Source: Azospirillum ramasamyi (GTDB lineage: Bacteria > Pseudomonadota > Alphaproteobacteria > Azospirillales > Azospirillaceae). From it: DNA of 64,000 nucleotides. Below the pieces are notes generated by a model, which did no database searches, had not been told where the DNA came from, and saw only the letters and a list, made by a program, of their open reading frames with translations. The position numbers and the translations under genes were made by a program. Positions 8,799 to 18,107 of this stretch are shown piece by piece (positions within the stretch are counted from its first letter, which is position 1; every line of letters begins with the position of its first letter). Where the stretch lies: the NCBI RefSeq assembly GCF_003233655.1, contig NZ_CP029829.1:940978-1004977 (forward strand), written 5' to 3'.

Positions 8799-10220
8799 TC
8801 AAATGACCCGGAAGTTCTTGAACTGCCAGGGATCGTTCTCGTCGATATCCTCCGGGAACAGGGTGTTGCGGTCCTGCAGAGGAGTCCAGTCGCCATAGGC
8901 TCCGACCACCTCGCCCAGATAGGGCGAGGCGATCTCCAGCACCCGGCGGAAGTCGACCTCGTCCGGTTCCACCAAGCCCCGATTCGGGTTCTCCAGCGTC
9001 CAGACGATCCCGCCCAGAACGGTGGAGGTCACCTGCATCGAGGTGGCGTTGTTGTAGGGGGCCAGCGACCGCGCCGTGTCGATGTCGAGCCGCGAGCCGT
9101 ACCAGTAGGCGCCCTTGGGATTGCCCATCAGCAGCACGCCCAGCTCGTCGATGCCGCTGGTGATCTCGTGCATCATCAGGCGCTGTTCGGCCTGCATGTT
9201 GAAGTTCTTGCCGGCCAGCTCGTGCAGCGACATCACCGCGTCGTCGCAGGGATGATAGGCATAGTGGCAGGTCGGCCGGTAGACGACCTCGTCGCCCTCG
9301 CGCACCGTGAAATAGTCGGCGATCGAGATCGATTCGCTGTGGGTGATGAGGAAGCCGTGGAACGGCCCCTCCAGCGGGGTCCAGGTGCGCACGCGGGTGG
9401 AGGCGCCCGGCCGCATCAGGTAGATGGCGGAACCGCAGCCGAACTCGTGCCGGCGGCCATCCGGCGGCAGCTCCTTCTCGTGGGTGCCCCAGCCGAGTTC
9501 GGCCGGCTGGCAGCCTTCGCTGACGAAGCCGTCGATCGACCAGGTGTTGACGAACTCGCCGATCCGCTTGGGCTGGTTCGACACCTGGGTGTCGCGCTCC
9601 GCCACATGGATCGTCTTGATGCCCAGCTTCTGCGCCAGCCGGCCCCAGCCGTCGCGGTCGGTGGGAACGTCGGTTTCGATACCGGTGTCGGCGGCGATGT
9701 TCAGCAGCGCCTGCTTGACGAAATGCGACACCAGACCCGGATTCGCCCCGTGGGTGATCAGCGCGGTCGGGCCGGTCTGGAAGCGGTCGCGCAGCGCCAG
9801 CGCGGTTTCGCGCAGCGCGTAGTTGGAGCGCAGCGACGGCGACAGGCTGGAATCGGTGTAGCCGCCCGCCCACGGTTCGGTGCAGGTGTCGGTGTAGAAG
9901 GCGCCGACCCGCTGGCAGAACTCGATCAGCGCAACCGACGAGACGTCGACCGACAGGTTGACCAGGAAATCGCCCTTGTCGATCAGCGGCTTCAGAATCT
10001 GGAAGAAGTTGTCGTTGTCGAGCGGGTTGTTGTGGAAGGCGACGCCGTAAAGCTCCGCCTCCTCGCGCCCGCGCTCCTCGGCGGTGACGATGGTGATCCG
10101 GTCGGCGGTAAGTCCGTCGATGTGACGCAACAGCAGAGGCAAGACACCCTGGCCAATCGAACCGAATCCAACGATGACCATCCGGCCTGTGAACGTGCAG
10201 AGCTTCGTGTCCAGGGCCAT
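8799..10220 (-). CDS. hss: Homospermidine synthase
   Basis: 473 residues from ATG 10220, with a GGGGAG ribosome site about ten bases upstream. A Rossmann motif (VIVGFGSIGQGVLPLL) sits at residues 15-30, followed by the saccharopine-dehydrogenase-like body. Conserved stretches include YTDTCTEPWAGGY, ITHGANPGLVSHFVKQAL and WGTHEKELP. Bacterial homospermidine synthases use NAD to join two putrescine molecules (or putrescine with spermidine) into homospermidine. It lies 143 bases downstream of ornithine decarboxylase on the same strand, so the pair converts ornithine to putrescine and then homospermidine. No terminator is visible between them. Confidence 0.93.
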   Translation of the reverse strand: MALDTKLCTFTGRMVIVGFGSIGQGVLPLLLRHIDGLTADRITIVTAEERGREEAELYGVAFHNNPLDNDNFFQILKPLIDKGDFLVNLSVDVSSVALIEFCQRVGAFYTDTCTEPWAGGYTDSSLSPSLRSNYALRETALALRDRFQTGPTALITHGANPGLVSHFVKQALLNIAADTGIETDVPTDRDGWGRLAQKLGIKTIHVAERDTQVSNQPKRIGEFVNTWSIDGFVSEGCQPAELGWGTHEKELPPDGRRHEFGCGSAIYLMRPGASTRVRTWTPLEGPFHGFLITHSESISIADYFTVREGDEVVYRPTCHYAYHPCDDAVMSLHELAGKNFNMQAEQRLMMHEITSGIDELGVLLMGNPKGAYWYGSRLDIDTARSLAPYNNATSMQVTSTVLGGIVWTLENPNRGLVEPDEVDFRRVLEIASPYLGEVVGAYGDWTPLQDRNTLFPEDIDENDPWQFKNFRVI

Positions 10221-10363
10221 GATTTTTTGTCTCCCCGAGGTAATGTAGGCCAACGACATGAGCCGGCGCTTCCGCCCACTTCGGAGAAGTGGCAACGGAA
10301 CGCGCCGGACCGGTGAATGTTACGGGTGTCTTTACGCTTTATCCACAGATTCCGGCGGCGCGA

Positions 10364-11647
10364 TCAGGCTGCGCAGGAGCGCAATTGATAGCCGGGAGTG
10401 GCAAGCAGCGGAGCGTCAGACACTTCGACGACGCGCGCCTGGTCGAAACCGTTGAAGGCCGTGCGCAGGCAGGAGCCGTAGGCGCCGAGCTGACCCAGCT
10501 CGATCCAGTCGCCGGCCTTGACGTCGGCCGGCAGGTGGAAGGGACCGTTCATCCTGTCGGCGCTGTCGCAGGTCGGGCCGTAGAAGCTGAAGGCCGTGTC
10601 CTCGGCGTCGGTCATCGCCTCGAACGGGCGGATCAGCCGCGCCGGGAAGCGGAAGCCCGGCACGCCGGCGTCCGACAGGGCGCCATAGACGCCGTCGTTG
10701 ATGAACAGCTCGTCGCCGCGCCGCTTCACCACCTGAACCACCAGCGAGACGCCGGGGGCGACCAGGGCGCGGCCCGGCTCGCACCACAGGCGGCAATGCG
10801 CCGGCAGGTCGAGGGCGGCGACGCCGCGGGCGATGGCGGCCATGAAGTCGCTGAGCGGCGGCGGGGTGACGCCCGGATAGGACACCGGGAAACCGCCGCC
10901 GACGTCCAGCACGTCGATGGAAACGCCGCTGTCGGCGATCACGCGGCCGGCGAGCGCGATGGCGCGCTCGTAGGCCGACGGATCGAGCATCTGCGAACCG
11001 ACATGGAAGGACAGCCCGACCTTGGGCGCCACGGCGCGGGCGGCGCGCAGCAGCTCCACCGCATCGGCCATGGCGGCGCCGAACTTGCCGGACAGGTCGT
11101 AGACGGCATTGCCCTTCGGCAGCGCCAGGCGCACGACGAGGCCGAGGTCGGCGGCGTCATCCGTCTCCTCCAGGATCTTGTCCAGCTCCTCGCGGCTGTC
11201 GAGCACGAAGTCGCGGACGCCATACTGGTGATAGGCGTTGCGGATCGCCTGACGGCCCTTGACCGGGTGCATGTAATGCAGGACGGCGTCCGGGAACATC
11301 TGGCGGATCAGCCGGATTTCGCCGGGGGAGGCGACGTCGAAATGGCGCACGCCGCCGGCCCACAGGGCACGCAGCACCGCGGGCTCCGGGTTGCACTTCA
11401 CGGCATAGAGCACGTCGCCGCCGCGCGCGGCGGCATCCGTCGCCTCGGCGAAGGCGGCCAGGAAGCTGCCGGCGGTGTCGGCCAGCACGCCGGGGCGGAT
11501 GCAGTGCATCGGCTCTTCCGGGCGGTGCAGGGCGACGGCCTGCGCCACCGTCGAACGGCGGCCGCTGGACAGCGAAACGGCGCTGCTGTCGTTCAGGCCG
11601 ACGCGGCGCAGCGGGGTGACGGCGGAACGGGAACGCAGGAAGCCCAT
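10364..11647 (-). CDS. PLP-dependent ornithine (or ornithine/lysine) decarboxylase, alanine-racemase fold
   Basis: 427 residues. PLP lysine is Lys84 in YAVKCNP. Further family motifs are HVGSQ, the glycine loop DVGGGFPVSYPG, EPGRALVAPG, the dimer-interface active-site cysteine in GPTCDSAD, and ELGQLGAYG near the end. These define the group IV/fold III decarboxylases; substrate choice between ornithine and lysine cannot be read with certainty. The downstream homospermidine synthase needs putrescine and favours ornithine. The start ATG 11647 has the ribosome site ATAGGAG. The gene is preceded by a long structured leader with a short ORF, which suggests post-transcriptional control. Confidence 0.92.
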   Translation of the reverse strand: MGFLRSRSAVTPLRRVGLNDSSAVSLSSGRRSTVAQAVALHRPEEPMHCIRPGVLADTAGSFLAAFAEATDAAARGGDVLYAVKCNPEPAVLRALWAGGVRHFDVASPGEIRLIRQMFPDAVLHYMHPVKGRQAIRNAYHQYGVRDFVLDSREELDKILEETDDAADLGLVVRLALPKGNAVYDLSGKFGAAMADAVELLRAARAVAPKVGLSFHVGSQMLDPSAYERAIALAGRVIADSGVSIDVLDVGGGFPVSYPGVTPPPLSDFMAAIARGVAALDLPAHCRLWCEPGRALVAPGVSLVVQVVKRRGDELFINDGVYGALSDAGVPGFRFPARLIRPFEAMTDAEDTAFSFYGPTCDSADRMNGPFHLPADVKAGDWIELGQLGAYGSCLRTAFNGFDQARVVEVSDAPLLATPGYQLRSCAA

Positions 11648-11799
11648 GGCGCACTCCTATCCCCGGACGGCGGCGTGCAAACCGGTCCGGTGAGCAGACG
11701 TCGATCCCGGCCGCGCCACGAGCCGTGCCAGCGCAAGGCTGTGGCACGGGTGGTGCGGCGGAATCGGCGATTGATCGGAAAAGGGAAAGGGGGAGACGG

Positions 11800-11866
11800 A
11801 AAAAGCCGGTGCGAGCAGCGGCCCCGGGCTGTGAAGCTCCGGGCAACAGCGCGTCGTTTACCGGCT
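11800..11866 (-). terminator. Attenuator-like hairpin in the decarboxylase leader
   Basis: Outer stem AGCCGGT / ACCGGCT (7 bp, perfect) closes a loop of about 50 bases that contains a smaller GC-rich stem (GCCCGG with CCGGGGC). The outer stem runs into TTTTT on the minus strand. It begins seven bases after the stop codon of the short leader ORF. Confidence 0.55.
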
Positions 11867-11872
11867 AAAGGG

Positions 11873-11908
11873 CTACCGTCTCACAGCCCCACCGTGGGCA
11901 GCGTACAT
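11873..11908 (-). CDS. Putative 11-residue leader peptide upstream of ornithine decarboxylase
   Basis: ATG 11908 follows the ribosome-binding sequence GGGAGGT by four bases. It encodes MYAAHGGAVRR and a TAG stop. Codons 7-9 and the next base (GGGCTGTGA) are perfectly complementary over nine bases to TCACAGCCC in the loop region of the attenuator hairpin just downstream. That is the layout expected for ribosome-controlled attenuation. The ORF is too short to identify by homology. Its reality rests on the ribosome site, position and pairing. Confidence 0.6.
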   Translation of the reverse strand: MYAAHGGAVRR

Positions 11909-12084
11909 ACTGACCTCCCTCTCGGGACCGGCCCACTGGAATGGCCGGTTCTGCCAAAAAGGACGCGGTACGTCGTAGCATAACCACAGAGGGCCATAGG
12001 CACGTGCGGGTGCGTCGTGCCGATTGATTTACGCTATTCCGTCGGCGATTCAAGTTAAATTTTCAGGGCGCGATTAAGGCGGGG

Positions 12085-12648
12085 TCAGGCTGCTTCCATT
12101 GTTTCGGGTTCGAACAGCGGAAAGCGGGCGGCGATGGTGTCACCGGTCGGGCTGGCGATCCAGCCGTCGGGCCGCGTGAAGAAGCGGATGGCGGTGAAGC
12201 GGGGCCGCGCGCCCATGTCGAACCAATGCGGCGTGCCGGCGGGAATGCTCAGCAGGTCGCCCGCCCCGCACACCACGCGGAAAACCCGGCTGTCGAGATG
12301 GATGTAGAAGGCGCCCGAGCCTTCGACGAAGAAGCGCGCCTCGTCCTCGTCGTGGGTGTGCTCGTCCAGGAATCTGGCGCGCAGGGCGGCGGCGTCCTCC
12401 GTCGCCGGGGTGACCCGCACCACGTCGACGGAGCGGAAGCGGCGCGCCTCCTTCAACGCCTCCACCTGTGCGGCATAGGCCGCCAGCACGGCATCGCCGT
12501 CGGCGGAGGCGGGCAGGGGGGCGCCGGCGGTCCAGCGTTCGAACAGGATGCCGGTATGGGCCAGATGTCCGGCCATCAAAGCGGGGTCGGCCGTGCTCAG
12601 TTCCGGCCGGAGGGCGTCGTTCTCCAGATAAACGGTCAGGTGACTCAA
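12085..12648 (-). CDS. mtnD: Acireductone dioxygenase (methionine salvage cupin)
   Basis: 187 residues if translation starts at TTG 12648, which has GGGAGGA seven bases upstream; no ATG fits better. The cupin metal site is clear: HTHDEDE gives His97, His99 and Glu103, and His141 in TPHWFD completes the set. The enzyme oxidises acireductone to the keto acid precursor of methionine (Fe form). It recycles methylthioadenosine made during polyamine synthesis, so proximity to the polyamine genes makes sense. No other mtn genes are in the window. The last gene upstream is the MFS transporter on the same strand. Confidence 0.9.
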   Translation of the reverse strand: MSHLTVYLENDALRPELSTADPALMAGHLAHTGILFERWTAGAPLPASADGDAVLAAYAAQVEALKEARRFRSVDVVRVTPATEDAAALRARFLDEHTHDEDEARFFVEGSGAFYIHLDSRVFRVVCGAGDLLSIPAGTPHWFDMGARPRFTAIRFFTRPDGWIASPTGDTIAARFPLFEPETMEAA

Positions 12649-12743
12649 TGCCAATCCTCCCGGCGTACCATCGGCCACAGCCTGAAGTGCGGCCGTTCGC
12701 GGCGCAATAAGCCGAATCGCAAGCGCGACGGTTCGTCGCGCGA

Positions 12744-14006
12744 TCAGCGGCTGCGCTGGAGCCCCACCGTCACGGCGACCGCGATCATCATCAGCAGCCC
12801 GACGAAGGCCGCCACGCCCGTCCATCCGAAATCATGCCAGAACAGCCCGCCCAGCGTTCCGGCCAGGGTGGAGCCCAGATAGTAGCAGAACAGGTAGATG
12901 GACGAGGCCTGCCCGCGCGCCACCGAGGCCCGGCGGCCGATCCAGGCGGACACGATGGAATGGGCGCCGAAGAAGGCGAAGGTGAACAGGGCGATTCCGG
13001 GAGCGATGGCGAACAGGCTGTCGAACTCCATCAGAACGAGCCCGCCCACCATCAGCGCCACCGCCGTCGCCAGGGTGCGGTTCGAGCCGAAACGACCCGC
13101 CCAGCCGCCGAACAGCGGCGAACTGACGACGCCGAAGCTGTAGACCAGGAACACCGCACCGACGATGGCGGGCCGCAGATCGAACGGCGGCTCGCTCAGG
13201 CGGAAGCCGATGTAGTTGAAGACGGTGACGAATCCGCCCATCAGCAGGAAGCCGAGAGAGAACAGCCCGAGCAGGGCCGGGTCGGTCAGCAACCCGCGCC
13301 AGGCGCGCACCAGCGCCCGCATCCCGGCGGCGCGGCGGACGAAATGGCGCGACGGCGGCAGGGCGAACCAGACGGTGACCGCGGCGGCCACCGCCAGCGC
13401 GCCCACCACCCCGACCGCCAGCCTCCAGGTGCCGAGATCGGTGACCACGGCGGTCAGCACCCGGCCGGACATGCCGCCGATGGCGGTCCCGCCGATATAG
13501 AGCCCCATGGCGACGCCGGCCGATTTCGGATCGACCTCTTCGGAGACATAGGCCATGGCGACCGCGGGCAACCCGCTCAGCGCCAGCCCTTCCAGAGCCC
13601 GCACCGCCAGGAAGCCGTGCCAGTCCGGCATCAGCGCGCCGACGATGCCCAGCAGTCCGGCGGCGAGGAGCGCCGCCACCATCACCGGCTTGCGCCCGAT
13701 CCCGTCGGAAATGGCGCCGGCCACCAGCAGCGCGCCCGCCAGCACGCCGGTGGTCAGCGACAGCGACAGGCTGGATTCGGCCGGCGTCACCCCGAACTCT
13801 CGCACGAAGTCGGGCAGCAGCGGCTGGACGCAATAGAGGGTGGCGAAGGTGGAGAAGCCGGCGACGAACAGGATGCGGCTGGCGCGGCGATAGGCGGGGG
13901 TGCCGGCCTGCAGATAGGCGGTCTCGGCACCGGTCTCGATCTCGTCGCGCACGCGCGGGGCTCCATGGTCTGTCTTACGCCGCTTGCTGCGGCGCACACG
14001 CGACAT
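12744..14006 (-). CDS. Major facilitator superfamily transporter (YnfM/AraJ-like)
   Basis: 420 residues from ATG 14006. The cytoplasmic N-terminus is basic and polar ([15 protein letters not shown]), followed by about 12 hydrophobic helices. The MFS loop motif appears as SDGIGRKPV between helices 2 and 3, with an equivalent WAGRFGSNR in the second half. [10 protein letters not shown] near helix 1 is typical of drug/metabolite exporters of the YnfM group. The substrate is unknown. It is divergent from serS, sharing a 162-base intergenic region. Confidence 0.88.
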   Translation of the reverse strand: MSRVRRSKRRKTDHGAPRVRDEIETGAETAYLQAGTPAYRRASRILFVAGFSTFATLYCVQPLLPDFVREFGVTPAESSLSLSLTTGVLAGALLVAGAISDGIGRKPVMVAALLAAGLLGIVGALMPDWHGFLAVRALEGLALSGLPAVAMAYVSEEVDPKSAGVAMGLYIGGTAIGGMSGRVLTAVVTDLGTWRLAVGVVGALAVAAAVTVWFALPPSRHFVRRAAGMRALVRAWRGLLTDPALLGLFSLGFLLMGGFVTVFNYIGFRLSEPPFDLRPAIVGAVFLVYSFGVVSSPLFGGWAGRFGSNRTLATAVALMVGGLVLMEFDSLFAIAPGIALFTFAFFGAHSIVSAWIGRRASVARGQASSIYLFCYYLGSTLAGTLGGLFWHDFGWTGVAAFVGLLMMIAVAVTVGLQRSR

Positions 14007-14168
14007 TGCCCTGCGGCGGCCCTTCCGTCCAACAGCCGCCGCGGCGCAGCGGCCATGCCGTTCGTGCAGGTCCCTATCAGGAGTGGTGCAGCCACGGCCT
14101 TGTGCTGGATCTTCGTCGGGGCGCGCCTTATAACCAGTACCCCACACAATTCGTTGATTGTTCGAGCC

Positions 14169-15440
14169 ATGCACGATCTTCGCGCCATCCGTGAGAATCC
14201 CGAAGCCTTCGACCGTGGCCTTGGCCGCCGCGGACTGGCGCCGATGTCGTCCTCCGTGCTCGACCTCGACGGCCGCCGCCGCGCCGCGCAGACCCAGATG
14301 CAGGAGATGCAGGCCCGCCGCAACGAGGCGGCGAAGGAGGTCGGCCTCGCCAAGCGCGAAGGCCGCGACGCCCAGCCGATCCTGGACGAGATGGCGGTCC
14401 TGAAGGACCGCCTGCCCCAGTTGGAGGAGGAGGAGCGCGCCCTCGGCGCCGAGCTGGACGCGCTGCTGGCCGGCCTGCCCAACATCCCGGCCGACGACGT
14501 GCCGGAGGGGCCGGACGAGACCGCGAACGTCGAGGTCCGCCGCTGGGGCACCCCGCCCGAGATTGCCAACCCCAAGCAGCATTACGAACTGGGCGAGGCG
14601 CTGGGCCTGATGGACTTCGAGGCGGCTGCCCGCATGTCCGGCGCCCGCTTCACCGTGCTGAAGGGCGGGCTCGCCCGGCTGGAGCGCGCTCTCGCCGACT
14701 TCATGCTGGACATCCACACGGCGGAGCATGGCTACACCGAAGTGGCGCCGCCGCTGATGGTGCGCGACAACGCCCTGTTCGGCACCGGCCAGCTGCCGAA
14801 GTTCGAGGAGGATCTTTTCAAGATCCCCATGAGCGGCCATTACCTGATTCCGACCAGCGAGGTGCCGCTGACCAATCTGGTCAACGACCAGATCGTGGCG
14901 CAGGAGGAATTGCCGCTGCGCTACACCGCGCTGACCCCGTGCTTCCGGGCGGAAGCCGGGTCGGCCGGGCGCGACACCCGCGGCATGATCCGCCAGCACC
15001 AGTTCTGGAAGGTGGAGATGGTGTCCATCACCGCGCCGGAACAGTCGGAGGCGGAGCACCAGCGCATGACCCGCTGCGCCGAGACGATCCTGGAGCGGCT
15101 GGGCCTGCCCTACCGCACCATCGTGCTGTGCACCGGCGACATGGGCTTCTCCTCGCGCAAGACCTATGACGTCGAGGTGTGGCTGCCGGGTCAGAACGCC
15201 TACCGCGAGATCTCCAGCGTGTCCAATTGCGGAGATTTCCAGGCGCGGCGGATGAAAGCCCGTTGCAGGAACAAGGGCGAGAAGCAAACTCAATTCGTGC
15301 ACACCCTCAATGGATCGGGTGTGGCGGTCGGGCGCTGCCTGATCGCGGTGCTGGAGAACTACCAGCAGCCCGACGGTTCGATCCTGATTCCCGAAGCGCT
15401 CCGCCCCTACATGCGCGGAGTGGAGAGGATTTCGGCCTGA
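14169..15440 (+). CDS. serS: Seryl-tRNA synthetase
   Basis: 423 residues starting [18 protein letters not shown]. The N-terminal helical arm (about 25-105) is a tRNA-binding coiled coil rich in Glu/Arg/Ala. Class II motif 2 is [14 protein letters not shown] with HQFWKVEMV. Motif 3 is [19 protein letters not shown]. It charges tRNA-Ser in the cytoplasm. Its TGA stop overlaps the surE ATG, opening the serS-surE-pcm-nlpD series of overlapping genes. Confidence 0.97.
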   Translation: MHDLRAIRENPEAFDRGLGRRGLAPMSSSVLDLDGRRRAAQTQMQEMQARRNEAAKEVGLAKREGRDAQPILDEMAVLKDRLPQLEEEERALGAELDALLAGLPNIPADDVPEGPDETANVEVRRWGTPPEIANPKQHYELGEALGLMDFEAAARMSGARFTVLKGGLARLERALADFMLDIHTAEHGYTEVAPPLMVRDNALFGTGQLPKFEEDLFKIPMSGHYLIPTSEVPLTNLVNDQIVAQEELPLRYTALTPCFRAEAGSAGRDTRGMIRQHQFWKVEMVSITAPEQSEAEHQRMTRCAETILERLGLPYRTIVLCTGDMGFSSRKTYDVEVWLPGQNAYREISSVSNCGDFQARRMKARCRNKGEKQTQFVHTLNGSGVAVGRCLIAVLENYQQPDGSILIPEALRPYMRGVERISA

Positions 15441-16222
15441 TGTTCAACCTGCCGCTCGACCTGTCCCAGACGCGCATCCTCGTCACCAACGACGACGGCA
15501 TCCATGCGCAGGGATTGAAGGTCCTGGAAACCATCGCGCGCGAACTGTCCGACGACGTTTGGGTGGTCGCGCCGGAGATGGAGCAGTCGGCGGCCAGCCA
15601 TTCGCTGACCATCAACCGGCCGCTGCGCCTGCGCAAGCTGGACGAGCGCCGCTATACGGTGGACGGCACGCCGACCGACTGCGTTCTGCTGGCGGTCAAC
15701 CATGTGATGCGGGACGCCCGCCCGACGCTGGTGCTGTCCGGCGTCAACCAGGGCTCCAACATCGGCGAGGACGTGACCTATTCCGGCACCATCGCCGCGG
15801 CGATGGAGGCGACGCTGCTGAACGTCCCAGCCATCGCCATGAGTCAGCATTACGAACCGGGCCAGCCGATCGACTGGTCCGCCGCCGCCGCCCATGGGGC
15901 GGAGGTGGTGCGCAAGGCGGTGACGGTGGCCTGGCCGAGGAACGTGCTGCTGAACGTCAACTTCCCGGCCTGTCCGGCCGAAGAGGTGACGGGCATCCAG
16001 GTGGTGCGCCACGGCAAGCGCAAGATCGGCGACGAACTGTTCGAGCGCGTCGATCCGCGCGGCAAGCCCTATATCTGGATCGGCACGCTGCGCGGCGAGG
16101 CCGATGTGGCGGACGACACCGACATCCATGTCGTCTTCAACGGCGGCATCTCGGTGACGCCGATCTATCTCGACCTGACCCACACGCCGACGCTGCAGAC
16201 GTTGAGGCAGGCCTTCGTGTGA
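15440..16222 (+). CDS. surE: 5'/3'-nucleotidase SurE
   Basis: 260 residues from ATG 15440, overlapping the serS stop by one base. The SurE metal site ILVTNDDG places Asp18-Asp19 near the N-terminus, followed by APEMEQSAASHSLT and GVNQGSNIGEDVTYSGT, which hold the remaining ligands. It dephosphorylates nucleoside monophosphates and can act on short polyphosphate. The stop codon overlaps the GTG start of pcm. Confidence 0.96.
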   Translation: MFNLPLDLSQTRILVTNDDGIHAQGLKVLETIARELSDDVWVVAPEMEQSAASHSLTINRPLRLRKLDERRYTVDGTPTDCVLLAVNHVMRDARPTLVLSGVNQGSNIGEDVTYSGTIAAAMEATLLNVPAIAMSQHYEPGQPIDWSAAAAHGAEVVRKAVTVAWPRNVLLNVNFPACPAEEVTGIQVVRHGKRKIGDELFERVDPRGKPYIWIGTLRGEADVADDTDIHVVFNGGISVTPIYLDLTHTPTLQTLRQAFV

Positions 16223-16872
16223 CCTACAACCCGCGCAAGATCCGCTTGCTGATGGCCCTTCGCGGGGCCGGGGTCACCGACACCAAGGTGTTGGCGGCCA
16301 TCGAGCGGATCCCGCGCGAGCTGTTTGTCCCGGACGCCTTCCAGGACCGGGCGTGGGAGGATGCGGCCCTGCCGATCGACCTGGGCCAGACGATCAGCCA
16401 GCCGCTGGTGGTCGGGCAGATGACCCAGGCCCTGGACCTTCACCCGCGGCATCTTGTGCTGGAGGTCGGCACCGGCTCCGGTTATCAGGCGGCGGTGCTG
16501 TCGCGGCTGTGCCGCCGGGTCTTCACCATCGAGCGGTTGAAACCTCTGCTGCGCGAGGCGGAAGAGCGGTTCAGGGCGCTGAACATCGGCAACATCACCA
16601 CGCGGCTCGGCGACGGGACGCGCGGCTGGCCGGAGGTTGCGCCCTTCGCCCGCATACTGGTCACAGCCGCCGGTGGTCCCGAGCCGCCAAAACACTTGAC
16701 GGATCAACTCGCCGTTGGTGGTGTCATGGTCATTCCGCTGGGAACCGATCACCGCGATCAGAGAGTGGTGCGATTCCGGCGTTCCGAAGCTGGCCTTATC
16801 CGGGAGGACCTGTGGCCCGTCCGTTTCGTTCCGCTGCTGTCCGACCCGCCACAACCGGCCCGTTCCGCATGA
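16219..16872 (+). CDS. pcm: Protein-L-isoaspartate O-methyltransferase
   Basis: 217 residues from GTG 16219 (GTGA overlap with surE). The SAM-binding motif is LEVGTGSGYQAAVLS; the family's N-terminal IPRELFVPD and DLGQTISQP segments are present. It methylates isoaspartyl residues in aged proteins so they can revert to aspartate. The surE-pcm pairing is widely conserved and linked to stationary-phase survival. Its TGA overlaps the ATG of the next gene. Confidence 0.96.
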   Translation: MTYNPRKIRLLMALRGAGVTDTKVLAAIERIPRELFVPDAFQDRAWEDAALPIDLGQTISQPLVVGQMTQALDLHPRHLVLEVGTGSGYQAAVLSRLCRRVFTIERLKPLLREAEERFRALNIGNITTRLGDGTRGWPEVAPFARILVTAAGGPEPPKHLTDQLAVGGVMVIPLGTDHRDQRVVRFRRSEAGLIREDLWPVRFVPLLSDPPQPARSA

Positions 16873-18107
16873 GATCCGCCATGTCCGCTCGCCTTCTGCC
16901 GGCCCTGGTCCTGTCCACCGCCGTCCTGGCACTCGGTGCCTGCGAACGGGTGGGCGGGCTGGCCCCCTTCACCCATATGTCCGAAGTGCCGGAATCGGCC
17001 GGCGGCGCCATCACCGTGCAGAAGGGCGACAGTGCCTACAGCCTGTCCCGCCGCTACAATGTGCCGCTGCGCGACCTGATCGAGGTGAACAGGCTGTCGC
17101 CGCCCTACCGTCTGGAGATCGGGCAGCGGCTGGTCCTGCCGACCTCGCGCCAGTACATCGTGCAGAAGGGCGACAGCCTCTACAGCATCTCGCGCATGCA
17201 CAATGTGGATGTCAGCGAACTGACGCGGCTGAACAACCTGTCGCCGCCCTATGGCGTGCAGGCCGGCCAGCCCCTGCGCCTGCCGGGTGCGAACGACGGC
17301 GGCGGCACCATGATCGCTTCGGCTCCCGCCACCGGCGGCGCCATGCCGCTGACGCCGCAAGGCTCGCCGGCCGGGCGCGGTGCGGTCCAGGCGGTCGAAT
17401 TGCCGCCGCCGGGCGCGTCCTCTTCCGGCGGCATCTCCGCCACGCCGCTGCCGCCGCCGCCGAAGTCGGGCATTGCCGCCGAACCGGCGCCGGCCCCGAC
17501 CGGGCAGGTCGCCGCGGGCGACACCACCTATCAGCCGGGACAGGCGCCGACCATGCTGCGCCCGCCGGGAGCCAAGCCGGTCCCGACCCCGATCCCGCCG
17601 CCCGCCGCCGCGCCGCAGCAGGAAGTCGCCGCCGCCGCGCCGCCGAAGCCCGAGCCTAAGGCGGACTCCGCCACGCCGTCGCGCGGCGGCCGTTTCCTTT
17701 GGCCGGTGAATGGCAAACTGATTTCCGGCTTCGGGCCGAAACCCGACGGACTGCACAATGACGGCCTGAACATTGCTGCACCGAAGGGCTCCCCGGTGGT
17801 CGCCGCCGACAGCGGCGTGGTCGCCTATGCCGGCAACGAACTGCGCGGCTTCGGCAATTTGCTGCTGCTGAAGCATTCCGACGGCTGGATCACCGCCTAC
17901 GCCCATCTCGACAAGATCGAGGTGGAGCGCGGCGCCGCGGTGAAGCGGGGGCAGGTGATCGCCCGGGTCGGCCAGACCGGCGGCGTGTCCACGCCCCAGC
18001 TCCATTTCGAGCTGCGCAAGGGCAGCCAAGCCGTCGACCCGAGCACTCAGATGGACCGCAAGGTCAGCGAAGGGGCTGCCCTAGACGACCGGCCAGGTCC
18101 TGGATGA
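16869..18107 (+). CDS. NlpD-like lipoprotein with two LysM domains and degenerate LytM domain
   Basis: 412 residues from ATG 16869 (ATGA overlap with pcm); Met5 is an alternative start. Lipobox LALGAC puts the lipid on Cys25. Two LysM peptidoglycan-binding domains follow at about 48-91 and 94-137, then a Pro/Ala-rich linker to about 275 and an M23/LytM domain. The metal residues are lost: the canonical HxGxD region reads NDGLN and the usual HLHFE reads QLHFE. Such degenerate LytM proteins (NlpD, EnvC) activate cell-wall amidases rather than cut peptidoglycan. The surE-pcm-nlpD order matches E. coli. The last 44 bases overlap the end of the convergent DUF815 gene. Confidence 0.9.
   Translation: MRSAMSARLLPALVLSTAVLALGACERVGGLAPFTHMSEVPESAGGAITVQKGDSAYSLSRRYNVPLRDLIEVNRLSPPYRLEIGQRLVLPTSRQYIVQKGDSLYSISRMHNVDVSELTRLNNLSPPYGVQAGQPLRLPGANDGGGTMIASAPATGGAMPLTPQGSPAGRGAVQAVELPPPGASSSGGISATPLPPPPKSGIAAEPAPAPTGQVAAGDTTYQPGQAPTMLRPPGAKPVPTPIPPPAAAPQQEVAAAAPPKPEPKADSATPSRGGRFLWPVNGKLISGFGPKPDGLHNDGLNIAAPKGSPVVAADSGVVAYAGNELRGFGNLLLLKHSDGWITAYAHLDKIEVERGAAVKRGQVIARVGQTGGVSTPQLHFELRKGSQAVDPSTQMDRKVSEGAALDDRPGPG

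Larger units (their letters stand above)
11648..11940 (-). promoter_or_regulatory. Structured 5' leader of ornithine decarboxylase (speF-like position)
   Basis: The 437 bases upstream of the decarboxylase hold no large gene. On the minus strand the leader carries, in order, a short ORF, an attenuator-like hairpin with a T-run, a perfect 8-bp hairpin (CCGTGCCA / TGGCACGG, 11723-11749) and a 6-bp hairpin (CCGGAC / GTCCGG, 11663-11690). The last ends about ten bases before the ribosome site. An alphaproteobacterial RNA motif called speF is known upstream of ornithine decarboxylase genes. Whether this leader belongs to it needs a covariance-model search. Confidence 0.65.

Noticed and set aside
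6190..8898. Long plus-strand frame across lptD
   Set aside because: It is the antisense shadow of lptD. Composition is rich in Ala/Arg/Gly/Val/Gln with no domain, and no ribosome site is present.
14100..14134. TTGTGC and TATAAC as a serS promoter
   Set aside because: The spacing is 23 bases, too long for a sigma-70 promoter, and no better -35 element is present.
17380..17700. Open frames within the Pro-rich linker of the NlpD-like gene
   Set aside because: They are frame-shadows of the proline/alanine-rich coding sequence.
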